From Dipteris shenzhenensis (lineage: Eukaryota; Polypodiophyta; Polypodiopsida; Gleicheniales), in assembly GCA_047967505.1 (NCBI GenBank), contig CM106538.1: a stretch of 64,000 nucleotides of DNA; one strand, 5' to 3'. A model generated the notes under the pieces. That model had not been told where the DNA came from. It worked only from the letters and a program-made list of their open reading frames with translations, and did no database searches. Below, one piece after another: positions 47,851 through 59,908 of this stretch (positions within the stretch are counted from its first letter, which is position 1; the number at the start of each line of letters is the position of its first letter). Made by a program: the position numbers and the translations under genes.

Positions 47851-49275
47851 ATAGCGTGCTCAACTTTCTCCTGAGGATGGTGTGTGGGAGACAATGGCCA
47901 GCATCATGGCATGGAACATATGGGTTTGCGCGGTGCAACCTAGTGATGGGAGAGCAATGTGTTCCACCAGCGACCACTTTGGTTGCTATCATATATACTT
48001 TGCGCGCCACTAGGGAGCACAGGGGATCAGATACCAGAGTGACCCTTGAAAGGCAGTGTTTCTACAAGGCATGGCTTGCAAGCATTTTGTACATTTTCAT
48101 GCTGCGAGGGATTCGCTGATTATACAGTCCCATTCTCAACCACCCCCCCTTGTTGGAAAGGTCACGTTCCCATCTGTGAGCCCCTAGATGAGGAGAGCGT
48201 GGGGGAGGGAGACCTAGGGCAAGATACGCCCAAATAAGAGACAGGGGGGGCCTGCCACATGGGCAACACCTCACACGAGAAGAAGGTTGCAACAGTTAGT
48301 GCAGATGGCGAGGCATCCAAGGGATGGAACATCAGGCCTGCAAGAGGGTAGATCTGGAGCAGTAGGTAAGAGAAGTATCCAAGGCCAGAGGCGCTTGGAA
48401 TGATCAGGTCTATGGGCAGGTTAAAGGCCTGCAAGAGGGCCTGACAGCAGCACCAGTGTGCCAAGTACTGTAACAAGGGAGGGGCTGCAAAAGGGAAGCA
48501 CCTTGCCCTTATATAGGGCCCTGCATGATGGTCGGATGGACAACAAAGTTGGCTAGCACACAACCCAAAAGGGCAGTCCACAGCCACATATGTGGGGAGT
48601 TGTGGGGGCAATTTTAGGCAGAGACTGAGTCGACCATTTTAGGCAGGCCAGTCAGATATTTTGGGGCCCCTAGAGGCCTATAAAAGGACCCCCCTTGGGG
48701 AGCATTCATTCATCACTTGTAGCAACAGTTAAGGAGCAGACAGGAGCAACAGGACACAGAGGAGGAGGCTGGCATAGGGTTGCAGACTGAGCTCAAGGTT
48801 CTACCCACCTAGGTTGGCTTCTGGACAGCAAGATGAAAAGGATTTGGACGGAGAGCCTACATACGCTTGAGGTGGAGCACACGGACTCAGGGTTCTAGAG
48901 GAAACTAGCAGATAGAGAAGGACCTTTCAGTAAGATCAAAGGACCACACCTTGGTGGGACTCTCGATCTACCTTTTGTATCATGTCCATAGCTTTGGACA
49001 GAAATATGTTGATTTGGTGGATTCTATATCTGGCTTTGTCTACTGTCTATTTCCTGATCTGCACATATGTGAAGCACATTAAGTAAATGAGTTTGTGATT
49101 CCACTCACCACACTGTGTGAGCTCCTGGGCTATATCAGAGCCCAAGTAGAAGATGCAAGTGTGGGAGCTTGAAGGCAAGGACTTGCTGAAGGACGACCCT
49201 TTTTCAGAGACTCTAGGGAATCGACTTCCACGACTGAAGGACTGTGCCCTAGGGTGACTCAGGTTTCAGTCAGCT
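47851..49275 (+). mobile_element. GC-richer stretch, probable LTR/leader of the copia element to the right
   Basis: Base composition rises here. A TATA box (TATAAAAG) stands at 48,679-48,686, and about 450 bp later CTATATCAGAGCCC (49,129-49,142) looks like a diverged initiator-tRNA-Met primer site. Together they suggest the end of an LTR and the leader preceding the gag at 49,400. Boundaries were not defined. Confidence 0.4.
48679..48686 (+). promoter_or_regulatory. TATA box candidate
   Basis: TATAAAAG in a G/C-rich context, upstream of a probable copia leader and gag. It is the best core-promoter candidate in this part. Confidence 0.45.
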
Positions 49276-49399
49276 ATGTACAGAGTTCTTATCTACAGAT
49301 TGTTGAGTTTGCTTTTCAATTTTGCTGTGTGGTTTAGCAGGAGATGCATATTTCAGAAGCAGAGGCCTCTTCAGCCCCTTCTCTCCCTTCCTCCTCCAC

Positions 49400-50465
49400 T
49401 TGAGTTCTTTCTTTCACCATCCCTAACTTTGGAGAGTCAGGGAAACTGGATGGGACTAACTATCCCATCTGGAAGCTGAAGATCTGGAGTCGTTTAATGG
49501 CTCGAAGACTGTGGAAACTGCCATCGGGAGGGAAGGCAAAGCCAGAGGATATTATGGACAACAAGGGGAGGATACTTATACCAGTAGATGGAGAGGAGCT
49601 CGAAGCATGGGAAAATAGAGATGTCCACCCCTTGGCACTGATCATAGGGACTATGGCGGAGTCTATTCTTCCTCACATCCAGATGACCGACACATCAGTA
49701 GAAGCGTGGATCATTCTGAAGGATCTGTATGAGACAAATAACACATCCCGGAACTTGACTCTTCAACACATCCCAGATCTTGACCATGAAGTTTGAAAAG
49801 CTTCGTTACGACTGTGATAACAGGATAGAGGGCAAAACCTCTGACTTTTGAGGAGTTGGGTCCATTACTACTCTAGGAAGAAGCTAGGGAGAAGCTCTAC
49901 AACAACGACAACAATGACAAGGCATTGCTGGCAAAGGATAAAGCTGGGAAAGGAAAGGGCAAGCCTAACGGTGGCAAGTCCCAAGAAGGATGATTCTGAG
50001 ATGAAGAGGACACTTCCAAGAAGAGGAAGCACAAGCAAAAGTGTTTCTATTGTGATGAGCCACACCATTTTGTGAAGGATTGCAGAAAGAAGAAGACGGA
50101 TCAGAAGAACAAGGAGTCGTCCAACTCAGAGTTAGATGGTGATACAAAAGCCAAAGCTAGTGTAGAACTGTTCTTGGTGACATCCCCATGTGTTGATGAG
50201 GTTAGATATGCCGACCTAGAAGCCACAGGTAAGATGAACATTGAGATGTGGGCCGACGAGGAGTTAGAGACCTTCATGGAGGCGAAGGACATCATGGAGT
50301 GCTTGGAATCTTCCAAGTCCATGGTTGTTGATACTGACACGAGGGCGGATTCCATGGAGTGCCCTAAGGTTTCAGGTACAGGTGGTTGCTGTAATTCAAA
50401 AGGGGGCAGTACACGATTACACAGGCTATTGGTATGTGCCTCGATGAGGTGCATGGTTTGCTTTT
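49400..50465 (+). pseudogene. Copia-type gag with zinc knuckle
   Basis: Pieces in order across shifts: PIWKLKIWSRLMARRLW (about 49,460-49,520), EELEAWENRDVHPLALIIGT and MTDTSVEAWIILKDLYET (UBN2/copia Gag fold), a lysine-rich stretch, then CFYCDEPHHFVKDC (about 50,040-50,080), a CCHC zinc knuckle with C-X2-C-X4-H-X4-C spacing, and an acidic tail to 50,465. It is out of frame in at least three places. What follows is gypsy-type pol, not copia pol, so the element is composite or two remnants lie end to end. Confidence 0.75.
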
Positions 50466-50719
50466 AGAGCAAGCACACTCGCAGTACGACGTTCTAGTAT
50501 GATGTTATCAATTTATGCCTTTTTTAGCATGTTGTGGAGAGAATCTACTCTTCATATGTCTCAGGTGGGTGCTTCTTCAAATCTCGGACACAGGTTGCTG
50601 GAAGGTGATTATGGACAAGGTGTACTGAAGGCAGAAGAGTACTTGTTTGAGAGCTCATAGAGAGTTCATGGTCCAGATTATCTCGTGGCATCCAGAACAG
50701 AAAAGGCCAAACTTATGCA

Positions 50720-52083
50720 AGATATGCCATAAGGGATGGTATGCTGAAAAGAAATGGCAAGGTAGTAGTACCTAATCAGAATGATCTCAGGCAGAGAGTC
50801 ATTCGACAATGCCATGATAGCCCATGTGCGGGACATCCAGGAGTCGAGAAGACATATGATCTCGTGAAGCGAGATTTCTTTTGACCAAAGATGAAAAAGC
50901 ATATTCATGAATATGTGACACGAAGTAAGGTAGAGCGGGTGAAGCCACCCAGACTTTTACAGCCCTTGGAGATACCACTAGGTAAGTGGGAGAGCATTTC
51001 CATGGACTTTATTGTAAGGCTGCCTACGACACAAGGTGGATATGATTCTATCCTTGTGGTGGTTGATGGTCTTACCAAGATGACTCACTTCATTCCAACT
51101 AGAGAGTCTATTAGTGCCCCGCAGGTGGCGGATTTGTTTATTAGACATATTTCGTTTGCATGGATTACCCAAATCCATAGTGTCAGACAGAGATGTCAAA
51201 TATACCGGTCATTTTTGGACTGCGGTATTTGAGACACTAAGGACTGAGTTGGGAATGAGTAGTGGGGATCATCAGGAAACGGATGGTCAGACAGAAAGAA
51301 TCAACCAAATTTTAGAGGATATGCTTAGAGCATATTTGTCATTGAGGCAACATACATGGGACAAGTGATTGCCATTGTTAGAGTTTGCCTACAATGATAG
51401 AAAACATTCCTCTACAGGGTTCAGTCCGTTTGAGCTGAACTATGGTTATAGACCAGCGAATCCAACTATAGTTGGAATACCTCATAAAGTGCCTAGTGCC
51501 GCGAACTTTGTGGTTCAGATGCGGGAGATGCTAGCACTTGCGAGAGCTAACATCCCGCCAAGCTATGGATAGAGCTAAGGCGTATGCGGATGAAAACCGA
51601 TCCGCTAGAGAATTTAAGGAAGGAGAAAAAGTTTTTCTCAAAGTTCCTTCGCACTCTAAGTCTTTGACTGCAGGAGAGTGTGCTAAGTTATCACCTCGAT
51701 ACTGTGGGCCATGGTTAATTCTAAAAATAATAGGCAAGGTAGCCTATAAATTAGAATTGCCAAAGGGTTGTAAGGTGCACCCAGTGTTTCATGTTTCTCG
51801 TTTAAAGAAATTTTTGCATACAGGTGACTCACTAATCGAGGGTGTTGTTTTGTTTCAGGAAATAGAGGATAATGCAAGACGCAAACCAACAGGAATCCTG
51901 GACCGAGGAACAATGCAAGTACGCAATCGGAAGATACCCACGGTGTTGGTTGCATCGCATGGTCTACCTCTATCAGAAGCTACCTGGGAATCCGTATACC
52001 AGTTACGGAGAGTGTTCCCAGACTTTATCATCGAGGACGCTGATGCTGAAGAGGGAAGGAATGTTACGCTCAAGTCGAGGTAA
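50720..52083 (+). pseudogene. Ty3/gypsy chromovirus integrase
   Basis: In order: RQRVIRQCHDSPCAGHPGVE and PKMKKHIHEYV (zinc region), PLEIPLGKWESISMDFIVRL, SILVVVDGLTKMTHFIPTRE, then a shift, IVSDRDVKYTGHFWTAVF, DHQETDGQTERINQILEDML, LPLLEFAYNDRKHSSTGFSP (core D, D, E), another shift, FKEGEKVFLKVP, KLSPRYCGPWLI, YKLELPKGCKVHPVFHVSRL (GPY/F domain), and a C-terminal LPLSEATWESVYQLRRVFPD chromodomain-like motif. Breaks: a TGA in place of Trp near 50,882, two frameshifts and a TGA near 51,366. The last 181 codons are open to 52,083. Confidence 0.93.
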
Positions 52084-52171
52084 CATGACCTCGGAAGGGT
52101 CAATCGACATTTTCCTTTCCGAGGATGTTACGCTCAAGTCGAGCTAACATGACCTCGAAAGGGTCAGTCGA
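52062..52171. repeat. Direct repeat, 64-bp spacing
   Basis: TGTTACGCTCAAGTCGAG, TAACATGACCTCG, AAGGGTCA and TCGAC recur in the same order at 52,062 and 52,126. Confidence 0.9.
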
Positions 52172-52250
52172 CTTTTTTTATAAAAGGATCAATGTTTGTA
52201 TTATATTTGTTTGGACTTCATGTAAATGATCAAAAAGAAATAAAGGTCAA
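52062..52250 (+). mobile_element. Start of the gypsy 3' LTR
   Basis: TGTTACGCTCAAGTCGAG follows a purine-rich GAGGGAAGGA at 52,051, as expected for polypurine tract and LTR start. The coding frame reads 22 bases into it. The same segment repeats at 52,126, and a TATA box (TATAAAAG) lies at 52,179-52,186. The right end is not defined, and no 5' LTR of this family is in the window. Confidence 0.55.
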
Positions 52251-53069
52251 GGTCCTTGGTGTGGGTGACATGGCACTAGACTAGGTGGATCTAAGGCTAA
52301 GGGACCTAAATGCATGAAATGTGCCTAGGGGCAAATGTTCAAAGATATCCCAAGAGAGGGGTAAATAATGCATTAAGGAAGGACCCTAAATTGAAGACAT
52401 GTGGCATACTAGATCCATCTAGGGAGTTTGGGGCTCGTTGGAATTAAGCAAGCAGAAAGCTTTCGCGAAATGATTATTCTGGATTGAGCAGAGAATCTTG
52501 CTACCAACGACGAAGGCTAGGAGGATAGACTAAGTGCCTTTGCCCGTGATTCAACGTAAAGCTCGGAAGAAATCAGATTGGGATGTTTCACTATGCAAGC
52601 CTATAACAGTAGACACCCAACATTTGGGGAGAATGTAGTCAGGCCAATGCTTGTAATGCAGTCCAGCCATGCTATACCACTCCCTTGCATGTAGCCAAAC
52701 CATGCTTTAGAGCCATGGGTTATGCCTTTGGATGCAGGACAAACCTATGGTCGTTCTCAAGTGATTCCAACTGCAAATACTAAAGGATATTGTGGGGAGA
52801 AGTGTTCTAATGAAAATAGCAGCTTAAATGGCTATGAACAGCAACAACCAAAAGCTGTCATTTCGGGAGCACCCAAGGGTGAACGTCCTAGCTTTGCAAT
52901 GCCAAGCTTGATGGCACAAGGGCTAAATTCATGGATGCTTCATAGGTGATACTTCAAAGCACGACCCAAGATGAGGTAGAGAAGCAAATGAGCCACCCTT
53001 GGCAAAACCTTCCATGACTATCAAGTTAGTCAAACTGTAAGTTCAAGTCATCCAATGCATTTTTCATCT
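52251..53069. other. No gene recognised
   Basis: Continuation of the LTR or unique sequence. Nothing recognisable on either strand. Confidence 0.4.
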
Positions 53070-53313
53070 TCTAGAACACACTAGAGCTCACAATATTGTC
53101 AACTTCTATCACTTTCTTCCTGACCATGCCTCTAGAACACACTAGAGCTCACAATATTGCCAACTTTGGTCACTTTGTTCCTTACCATGCCTCTACAACA
53201 CACTAGAGCTCACAATATTGCAAGCTTGTGTCACTTTCTTCCTGGCGATGCCTGTAGAACACACTAGAGCTCACAGCATTGCCACCTTGTGTCACTGTGC
53301 TCCAGACCATGCC
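53070..53313. repeat. Tandem repeat, four 61-bp units
   Basis: Units begin at 53,070, 53,131, 53,192 and 53,253 with exact 61-bp spacing. The first part (TCTAGAACACACTAGAGCTC) is strongly conserved and contains ACACTAGAGCTCACA. The second half varies. Confidence 0.97.
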
Positions 53314-53660
53314 TGTTGGGAAAACAATAGCTGTAGGAGAGGAAAGAGCACTTGTATCCTATATGAGAAGGAAAAGAAAGAGGGAAAAAGTGCCTGTAGG
53401 AGGGCAAAGAGTTGCTGTAGCAGAAGAAAAAGCACCTGTAGGAGGGAAAAGGGCACCTGTACCAAAAGGAGAAGTGCCTACAAAAGGGAAAGAGAACGTG
53501 TAGGATATGGCGGCTAAGCAAGAGGCCATAGAGCAAGAGAGGGCAGATCAAGAGAGGAAAGAAAGAGAGGGTAGATCAAGAGAGGAAAGAGAAGGCGGAG
53601 GTAGAGCATGAGGGGATAGAGCAAGAGGAGGCACAGAAACAGTGAGAAGAGCAGGAGACT
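53314..53660 (+). repeat. Purine-rich degenerate repeat with an open frame
   Basis: The plus strand is about 80 percent purine with a recurring GCACCTGTAGGAGGGAAA-like unit of about 30-36 bp. One plus frame stays open (53,279-53,503) and encodes a degenerate peptide repeat of the type APVGGKR/VPVGGQR. Another frame continues with Glu/Arg-rich sequence to about 53,620. There is no evidence of a gene. The open frame follows from the repeat. Confidence 0.6.
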
Positions 53661-55250
53661 GAAATACCAGTGAAGTAGGACTACAATTTCCTTGGTTTAG
53701 GACCAAAATAGTGCTAAAATGGCTCCAACAACCCATCGTTGTGGTTGCATGGAGATACATCTAGAAAAATATAATTAAGTCTTTACACCTTTAGAAACCA
53801 TGAAACCCTAAATGCATGTGCTACTATGGACCTGAGAAGTGAATCAACCAAGCTTTAGTTTACTAGCTCGATTGTGATCTTTAAGATAATGCACTTGTGT
53901 TATAGCTCTATATCTTGTTTAGAATATAAAGTTGTCTAACTTAATAATTTCTCCATATTTCATTACCTTGTGATCACGCATGCATTTTGTGGCCGTGCTT
54001 TTTATAATGCCTAGTGGCACAAACATAACATTTGTATGAGGTCCTAAGGATGTGACTTCTAGAGTAGGTTTCTTATTGATTTTATGACACATACTTGGAC
54101 ATGAAAATCCTTAGATTTCCTTTAATCCCTTTTTTTATAAGGCAAGCAATCAAGTCTTTGGGAGCACTTTGCAAAAATAAATCTATATGCAAACAACTTT
54201 AGCCATGTAGGATTTCTACATACTCTCTTCATGCATGGATTTCCACCATTTATATCCAGTGGATGTGGCTTGATGTGGTATGCTCACTCATAGAAAGTTT
54301 GCATGCATCATTAGGATCACACACATGCTACTTATCTATCCTTCCAAAAATCACAAACGTTGTTAACATATTTTGACCCTAAACTAAGTCATAACATATT
54401 TCCCTTGTGACAGGTTAATAACAACTATTATATTCATTTTTTTTGCATGACATTTCCCTAGCCCCTCCAAAGATGCTCAATTTGTGACATAATGGATCCC
54501 CCCCCCCCCCCCCCCTCCTCCTTACATGTTCATATAGTGAGTGGGGAGATAGGGTGCTCTCTATTAACTTACACTCTATATCTTACTTCTTAAAAGCAAG
54601 ATATGGAGCATAAGCTAATAGAAGGGGTTTTTAAAACTACTATATGTATGTGGTCGTTTGAATCCTGTATACATTCCTAAATGAGCATGTAAACACTTAG
54701 GAGAATGAGAATGATTTGCAAAGGTCATAGATCTTAGATCCTCATTGAAAGGTGTAGAGTTGAAACCCATTAAGATTTATAACAAACATAGGAACAAGAA
54801 TATCAAAATTATATATTGCTTTAACATGTAACCACAAATGCTAGTTAAACTTTCAATTCTAACATGTTACACTTTTGAAGTGAAGTTATTGCACAAAGTA
54901 ACCCTTTATATGCTAAATTATTCTCACAACAACAATACATGGCATGGCTCACTCGTGCTACTCAAGATTGTAAGTGACCATGAAGGACATGAGCTTTAAA
55001 TGGAAACGTAAACTTTCAATTTAAATATTAATCTTCATGTACAATTAAGGACTTATTCAAATAATGCCTTACTACTTAGGTAAATTGTAGATTTTGCTTC
55101 ATAGAACAAGTGAGTATAAGTACTTGTGATGAGCACTGTCTTCAAATTGGTTCTGTCAAAGGAAAACAATTGTCAAGATGAATGAATGATCAATTTGTAA
55201 CGCTTATGATGGAAGCCCATGTATACAAAAGTTTGAATGATTTGCAAACT
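53661..55250. other. Non-coding AT-rich stretch
   Basis: No gene recognised. It contains a run of 18 C at 54,498-54,515. Confidence 0.5.
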
Positions 55251-55253
55251 CTA

Positions 55254-55265
55254 TGTGTGTGTGTG

Positions 55266-55308
<43 letters not shown>
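55254..55308. repeat. (GT)n-(GA)n microsatellite
   Basis: About 15 bp of GT followed by about 39 bp of GA. Confidence 0.95.
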
Positions 55309-55312
<4 letters not shown>

Positions 55313-55904
55313 CCAAATGGCCAAATTCGCACCATGCCGGGTTTGGGCATTTTTGGACACCCCATGATGTCCTGACCAACTTTGCCATTTGCGCCGTGGT
55401 CAAATTCCTCCTACATTTGCCAAAAATGGACATCGAAATGGCCGAAGTTGTCAAACTCCTTCATCTACCCCTTCAAAATCTATATTTCTTCATAGAAAAT
55501 CATAAAGTGCATCAACCCTTTACAAGGTGATACAGTAGTTACATTAGGGGAGAATTGGGGTCTCAAAAGGGCCTCATAAGGAATGGATTAGGGAATGCTT
55601 AGGTTGCTATTTTCCATAGAGAGATCAGCCCAAGCAAACGACGTCTCCTCCCTTATCCCCTTGATCCCTTCTTTGCAGTGGTACATACATCAGCAAAAAC
55701 CTTATCCTGCATTGGTTTTGAGATTTGCACGAGGTCCTCATGAGAGTTATCTTGCACCATAGTTCTGAAGACATCCTAGCACATCATGTTCGCTTTCAAT
55801 TTAGCTCTCCTTGGAGTTCCTCCACGAAAGGGAGACCTATGTAGAATTCCACAACCCTACCCTTTTTCGAGACAAATTTCCATGGATTAAGAAACCTAGC
55901 TATC

Positions 55905-56518
55905 TCAGACGCTGGGGTTCTTTCTCCTCTCGACCATCCTGATTTGAGACCACCACCATTGGATTTTCATTGTCCCAAGAGTTACTGCGAGCGTTTGTTG
56001 TCTCCTTAGACCCACTTTCTCCCCTAGCATCCAATGTCTCGTTCTCATGCCCTCACCACTCTCTTGGGTACGAAGGATTGGATCACAAACCTCCCCATCC
56101 ACCAGGCCTCTTGCAAGCTTGGTGTTGTCAGCCTTCTTAGGAAAGTCTCGAGCAAAATGTCCAGTTCCTTTGCAAATATAACACGCATCAGGGTATGGAC
56201 CAAACCGCACCTCTTGATGAAGCTCACCACCATCTGGGAAGGCAATCCGCACGAAGTCAGGAAGGCCTTGTTTCTTATCTCACATAATTCAATCTTTTCA
56301 AATCCCGTTATCTCTTCTTGGCGAGGTAGGAACCCACAAAAATCTACCCAGTGATGACGACACAATCCGCTCCACAGATGAGCCCAACTAGGAGGGAAGC
56401 CCCAAAAACTCAACCACACCGCACAATCATGGAAGAGAAATTCATCCACACTATATGGCGGGCTCAAGGGCACCACCAGCACCATCAACTCTTCAAACAG
56501 CAAAAAACTCCCCACCAA
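55905..56518 (-). pseudogene. Fragment with CCHC zinc knuckle, probably LINE ORF1 or gag
   Basis: The minus strand reads RIAFPDGGELHQEVRFGPYP then ACYICKGTGHFARDFPKK, a retroelement zinc knuckle whose last Cys is Phe, preceded in other frames by VDFCGFLPRQEEITGFEKIE. The setting (V.Y..lP..C..C...GH....C) is typical of plant LINE ORF1 proteins with DUF4283-type N-termini. A copia/gypsy gag is the alternative. Frames are broken. Confidence 0.5.
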
Positions 56519-56835
56519 CCGATCACAGACCGCTTCTCAGACACAACGAACACAAAAAAACCCTTTCCCAATGAAGCGAGCTGAAAATTGAGAGGCAAGG
56601 ATATCACATTCGAAGAGCAAGAGCTGGCTAAGCTCCCCCAGCACCGAGACTTTTCCCATAAAGAAAAGGTATGTGTTGTCTGGCAGAGACACGTGTCGTG
56701 GGGATGTTGGAATTGTGCCGATGGGGCTCCTCACCCTCGAGCTACTACTTATGGGAGCATTGCATAGTGAAGCCTTCACTCGTGTCACTAGAGGGAGGGA
56801 AGCAGTGAGATCGATGTGCAAGATGAAATTTCGTG

Positions 56836-57789
56836 CGCAGAGAGAATTGAAGTGCATCTGAAGTGTTTTGGGGATTGTGCGTGGGGATAATGTGTAGGTG
56901 GCGAGTTGTGTAGAGACCTCCCTGACTCTTGTTGCTCCCTGTTTTCCAGTGGTCATGTCCTCTAATGAAATCTGCTTCCCTGCCTGGAGGATCTCCTGCT
57001 GAAGTTCCTGTAACTTCTTGATGTGGTCCTGCATCGATGAAGACTTCTTGGGATCCAACAACCGCATCTGGACCTCCAAGGAGACCCTCTTCGGTTCAAT
57101 TATACATGGACACTAAATGCACCCATATACTTTTGACCGCTGACATGTGCTTTACGTGATTAATCACCTTAGGAGTATAGTTAAGAAATATGAATTATCT
57201 TACCCTTGCATTGGCATGGTCCCACAGCTAGGACAGAGTCTCTGCCTCCTTCTGAGCCAGGGTGCCAAGGTCCTTTGCAAGGGGATCTGGTCGGGCAACA
57301 CCAATCAAGATGAAATCTGTTAAATCATATGACTGTAACACAAACTCCATCATCACCCACTAGACGTCGTAATTGAGCCCACACAACTATCGATCAACTG
57401 GGAAGATGGGCAACACTAGAATTTTTGTCTTATTCTCTACCATCTTGGACAAAGTTGCCATGTCGGAGTGAAGAGGTGACCTGAAAGAGAAGGTGGATGG
57501 GATAGAATGGGACTGAGGGTTGAAGAAAGGAGAGGGCTGAAGAAGAGGATGAACGGGCTGGCAGCCCAATGTACCTTCACACCTCGCTTTCCGTCCCTTG
57601 GGAACACCTCTTCTCTGATTTGAAAACACCCTTCAAAGTCACCCTTCGCTAGTCACCTGAACATTCTACTCCTCGAACATGTTTCTCCTCAAAGACACCT
57701 CTGAACAACACCCTATTCCTCCTCTCAATGTGTTGGCTCAACACTCCCTTCGCTCCTCGCGTCTCAAGCCAACCATGGCTTTGATATCA
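56836..57789 (-). pseudogene. Copia gag and leader, copy 1
   Basis: Minus strand from 57,789: primer-site region, leader, then WVMMEFVLQSYDLTDFILIG, LAQKEAETLS, LWDHANARVR, FIFLNYTPKVINHVKHMSAV and, after a shift, LLDPKKSSSMQDHIKKLQEL and ISLEDMTTGK, which is the copia Gag (UBN2) pattern. Nearly identical to 62,489-63,439. Confidence 0.8.
57772..57788 (-). promoter_or_regulatory. Copia primer-binding site, copy 1
   Basis: The minus strand reads TGATATCAAAGCCATGG next to the LTR end (57,790), the initiator-tRNA-Met complement. Confidence 0.8.
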
Positions 57790-57815
57790 TGTGAGAAATG
57801 CAATGGAAATGAATG

Positions 57816-57858
<43 letters not shown>

Positions 57859-58481
57859 ACCTCATACACACACCAAACTGAGAAGGAGAGAAAGGAGAGA
57901 AAGGCAAAGGAGAACTGCAAGTGATCTTTGGAGAAAACCCCCTAGCCCCCCCCAATCGGTCAGCCTGTTAGGGCACTGACCAACTGCACATAAGGGGCTG
58001 ACCCCACTGCTGTATGTGGGCTGACCCACCTCTTGGGCTGCCCACAGCCTTATAAGAGGGGCTGGTAACAGCCCTACTGCTCCCTAAACTAGGGCCGGCC
58101 AAGCTGCCTCTGCCCCCATATAAGGGGCCCGCCTCTACTTGCATGTGAAGGCTGGTGGGCAACATCCCTTTAGGGCCGACCTGCCCCTACTCTACATAGA
58201 GGTTGCTATGCAGCTCTATAAGGGGGCTGCCTCCCCCCACCTAATGGCTGGCCAGGCCTGGTGATAGGGCCGTCCCAACACCCTATACGAGGGGCTGTTG
58301 GGGCCTAGTCTCTTGCCCCAAAGGCACCTGCTAGCATAAGTAGATCTACCCTCATGGGATCGGGCACACCCACAACAAAATCCCTCTCTCTGTCTATGCT
58401 AGCCATACTCACTAGGTGGGCACACCCACAAGCAAGGCCCTCTCTTTCTATGGTGACATGAAGAGATGTTGACCTCTAACA
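57790..58481 (-). mobile_element. 5' LTR of copia copy 1 (692 bp)
   Basis: On the minus strand it starts TGTTAGAGGTCAACATCTC at 58,481 and ends CTCACA at 57,790. The region 57,960-58,330 is GC-rich with many short related blocks such as TATAAGGGGC/TATAAGAGGGGCTG, some of which could serve as TATA elements. A (GA)n run lies at 57,818-57,857 near the LTR end. Confidence 0.8.
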
Positions 58482-58614
58482 ATACCATATCTATTACAAA
58501 GAGTACTTAGAGATGGATTTGACTATGGGATGCGGGCTACCTTGAGGAGTCTAGCCCAAGGAATGTAATCATGGAATGAAGAGACAAGGAAGAGACACAT
58601 CATGCCACATATTT

Positions 58615-59065
58615 TTTAGAGAAATCCAACCAAACTATGATAGTTGTTTCTATATGCTTGAGCTAACCTCAAATGAACATCTACCTATGACATTTTATGC
58701 TACCAAAATATGACTAGCAAGCCATCATGGTTCCTCATCCCACAAGGCTATCTACAGAAATCCGACCAAACTATGATAGTTGTTTCTATATGCTTGAGCT
58801 AACCTCAAATGAACGTCTATCTACGACATTTTATGCTCCCAAAATATGACCAGCAAGCCATCATGGTTCCTCATCCCACAAGGCTATCTAGTTGAGCCTA
58901 TACTATCCTCAAACCAATACTTTTAGACACAAACACGATACCATAGCATGGCATTTCAGGTACAAAATATGGTTCCTCCCTTTTCTTATAAAATAATGCT
59001 ATGGATGTGGAGCATTGATTCAACACTGGTGCCTAATGGTGTGTGTAAAGATTTCATGTGCACAC
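58615..59065 (-). repeat. Dispersed repeat, copy 2 (inverted relative to 23,272-23,690)
   Basis: The reverse complement matches 23,272-23,690 throughout, with the same internal about 130-bp duplication, landmarks TATGCTTGAGCTAACCTCAA (twice) and CATCATGGTTCCTCATCCCA (twice). Confidence 0.85.
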
Positions 59066-59908
59066 CTTTCTTGCTTGCCAAATTCTTGTATAATTATCTC
59101 CAATAACATAGTCAACCTTAAGCACATACTGTTCTGAGCTTATTATGTTGATACAAACTCTCTTCCAAGTGTGTTATATCAACAAGAATAGAACAATATC
59201 ATGTAAGGTGAAAAAATTTAACTCTATATTCAATTGCAAATGCTAGAGTTGCATTAGTATATGACTATTCTTGCAATTTTAATGAGATGCCTCATAAGTA
59301 AATTGTTATAGATAGACATTATAATATCACATCCATTGCACACATGAATATCATCAAACCCTTACTGAAGTGGGCATGCAACAAACATCTTTTGTCATGC
59401 ATGACAACAATGCACATACATGTGACATTAGCAAGGCACTTGATTTTACATGCTCAAAGACACCATCAAATGCATGCTGCCCATACTATGCCCTCATTCC
59501 AGCTTACTAGTAGGGGGTTGGCTAGATATAGCCACCTTTAGGATAGGGCAGCCTGCCCTTGATAAAGGGCAGGCTCAAGCTTCCCTCCTCTAACATCAAT
59601 TGAAGCCAACTATCGGCACACATGATGCCAACAGAGGAGGGTTTTCAGGCAAAAAGAGCTGCTCAAATGTACTGCACATTGAGGATGCTATCTTCAGCAA
59701 TTGTTCCACCATATCTAGGTTGGATATTGCCTAACTTTCAAGCCATTTTGTGCTATTGTTTAGTGACTATTTCTTGGTCTAATAATTTAATGATTTCAAT
59801 CATTCCTGGCAAAGGCTATGCCACTGTCCAAAGCTAAATGTCTCCAAAGATGTGCAAGTGTCACCATTATCTAAAGCTAAATGTCTCCAAAGATCAAATG
59901 CTCACTAG
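59066..59908. other. No gene recognised
   Basis: A short direct repeat (AAAGCTAAATGTCTCCAAAG) at about 59,830 and 59,872 is the only structure seen. Confidence 0.4.
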
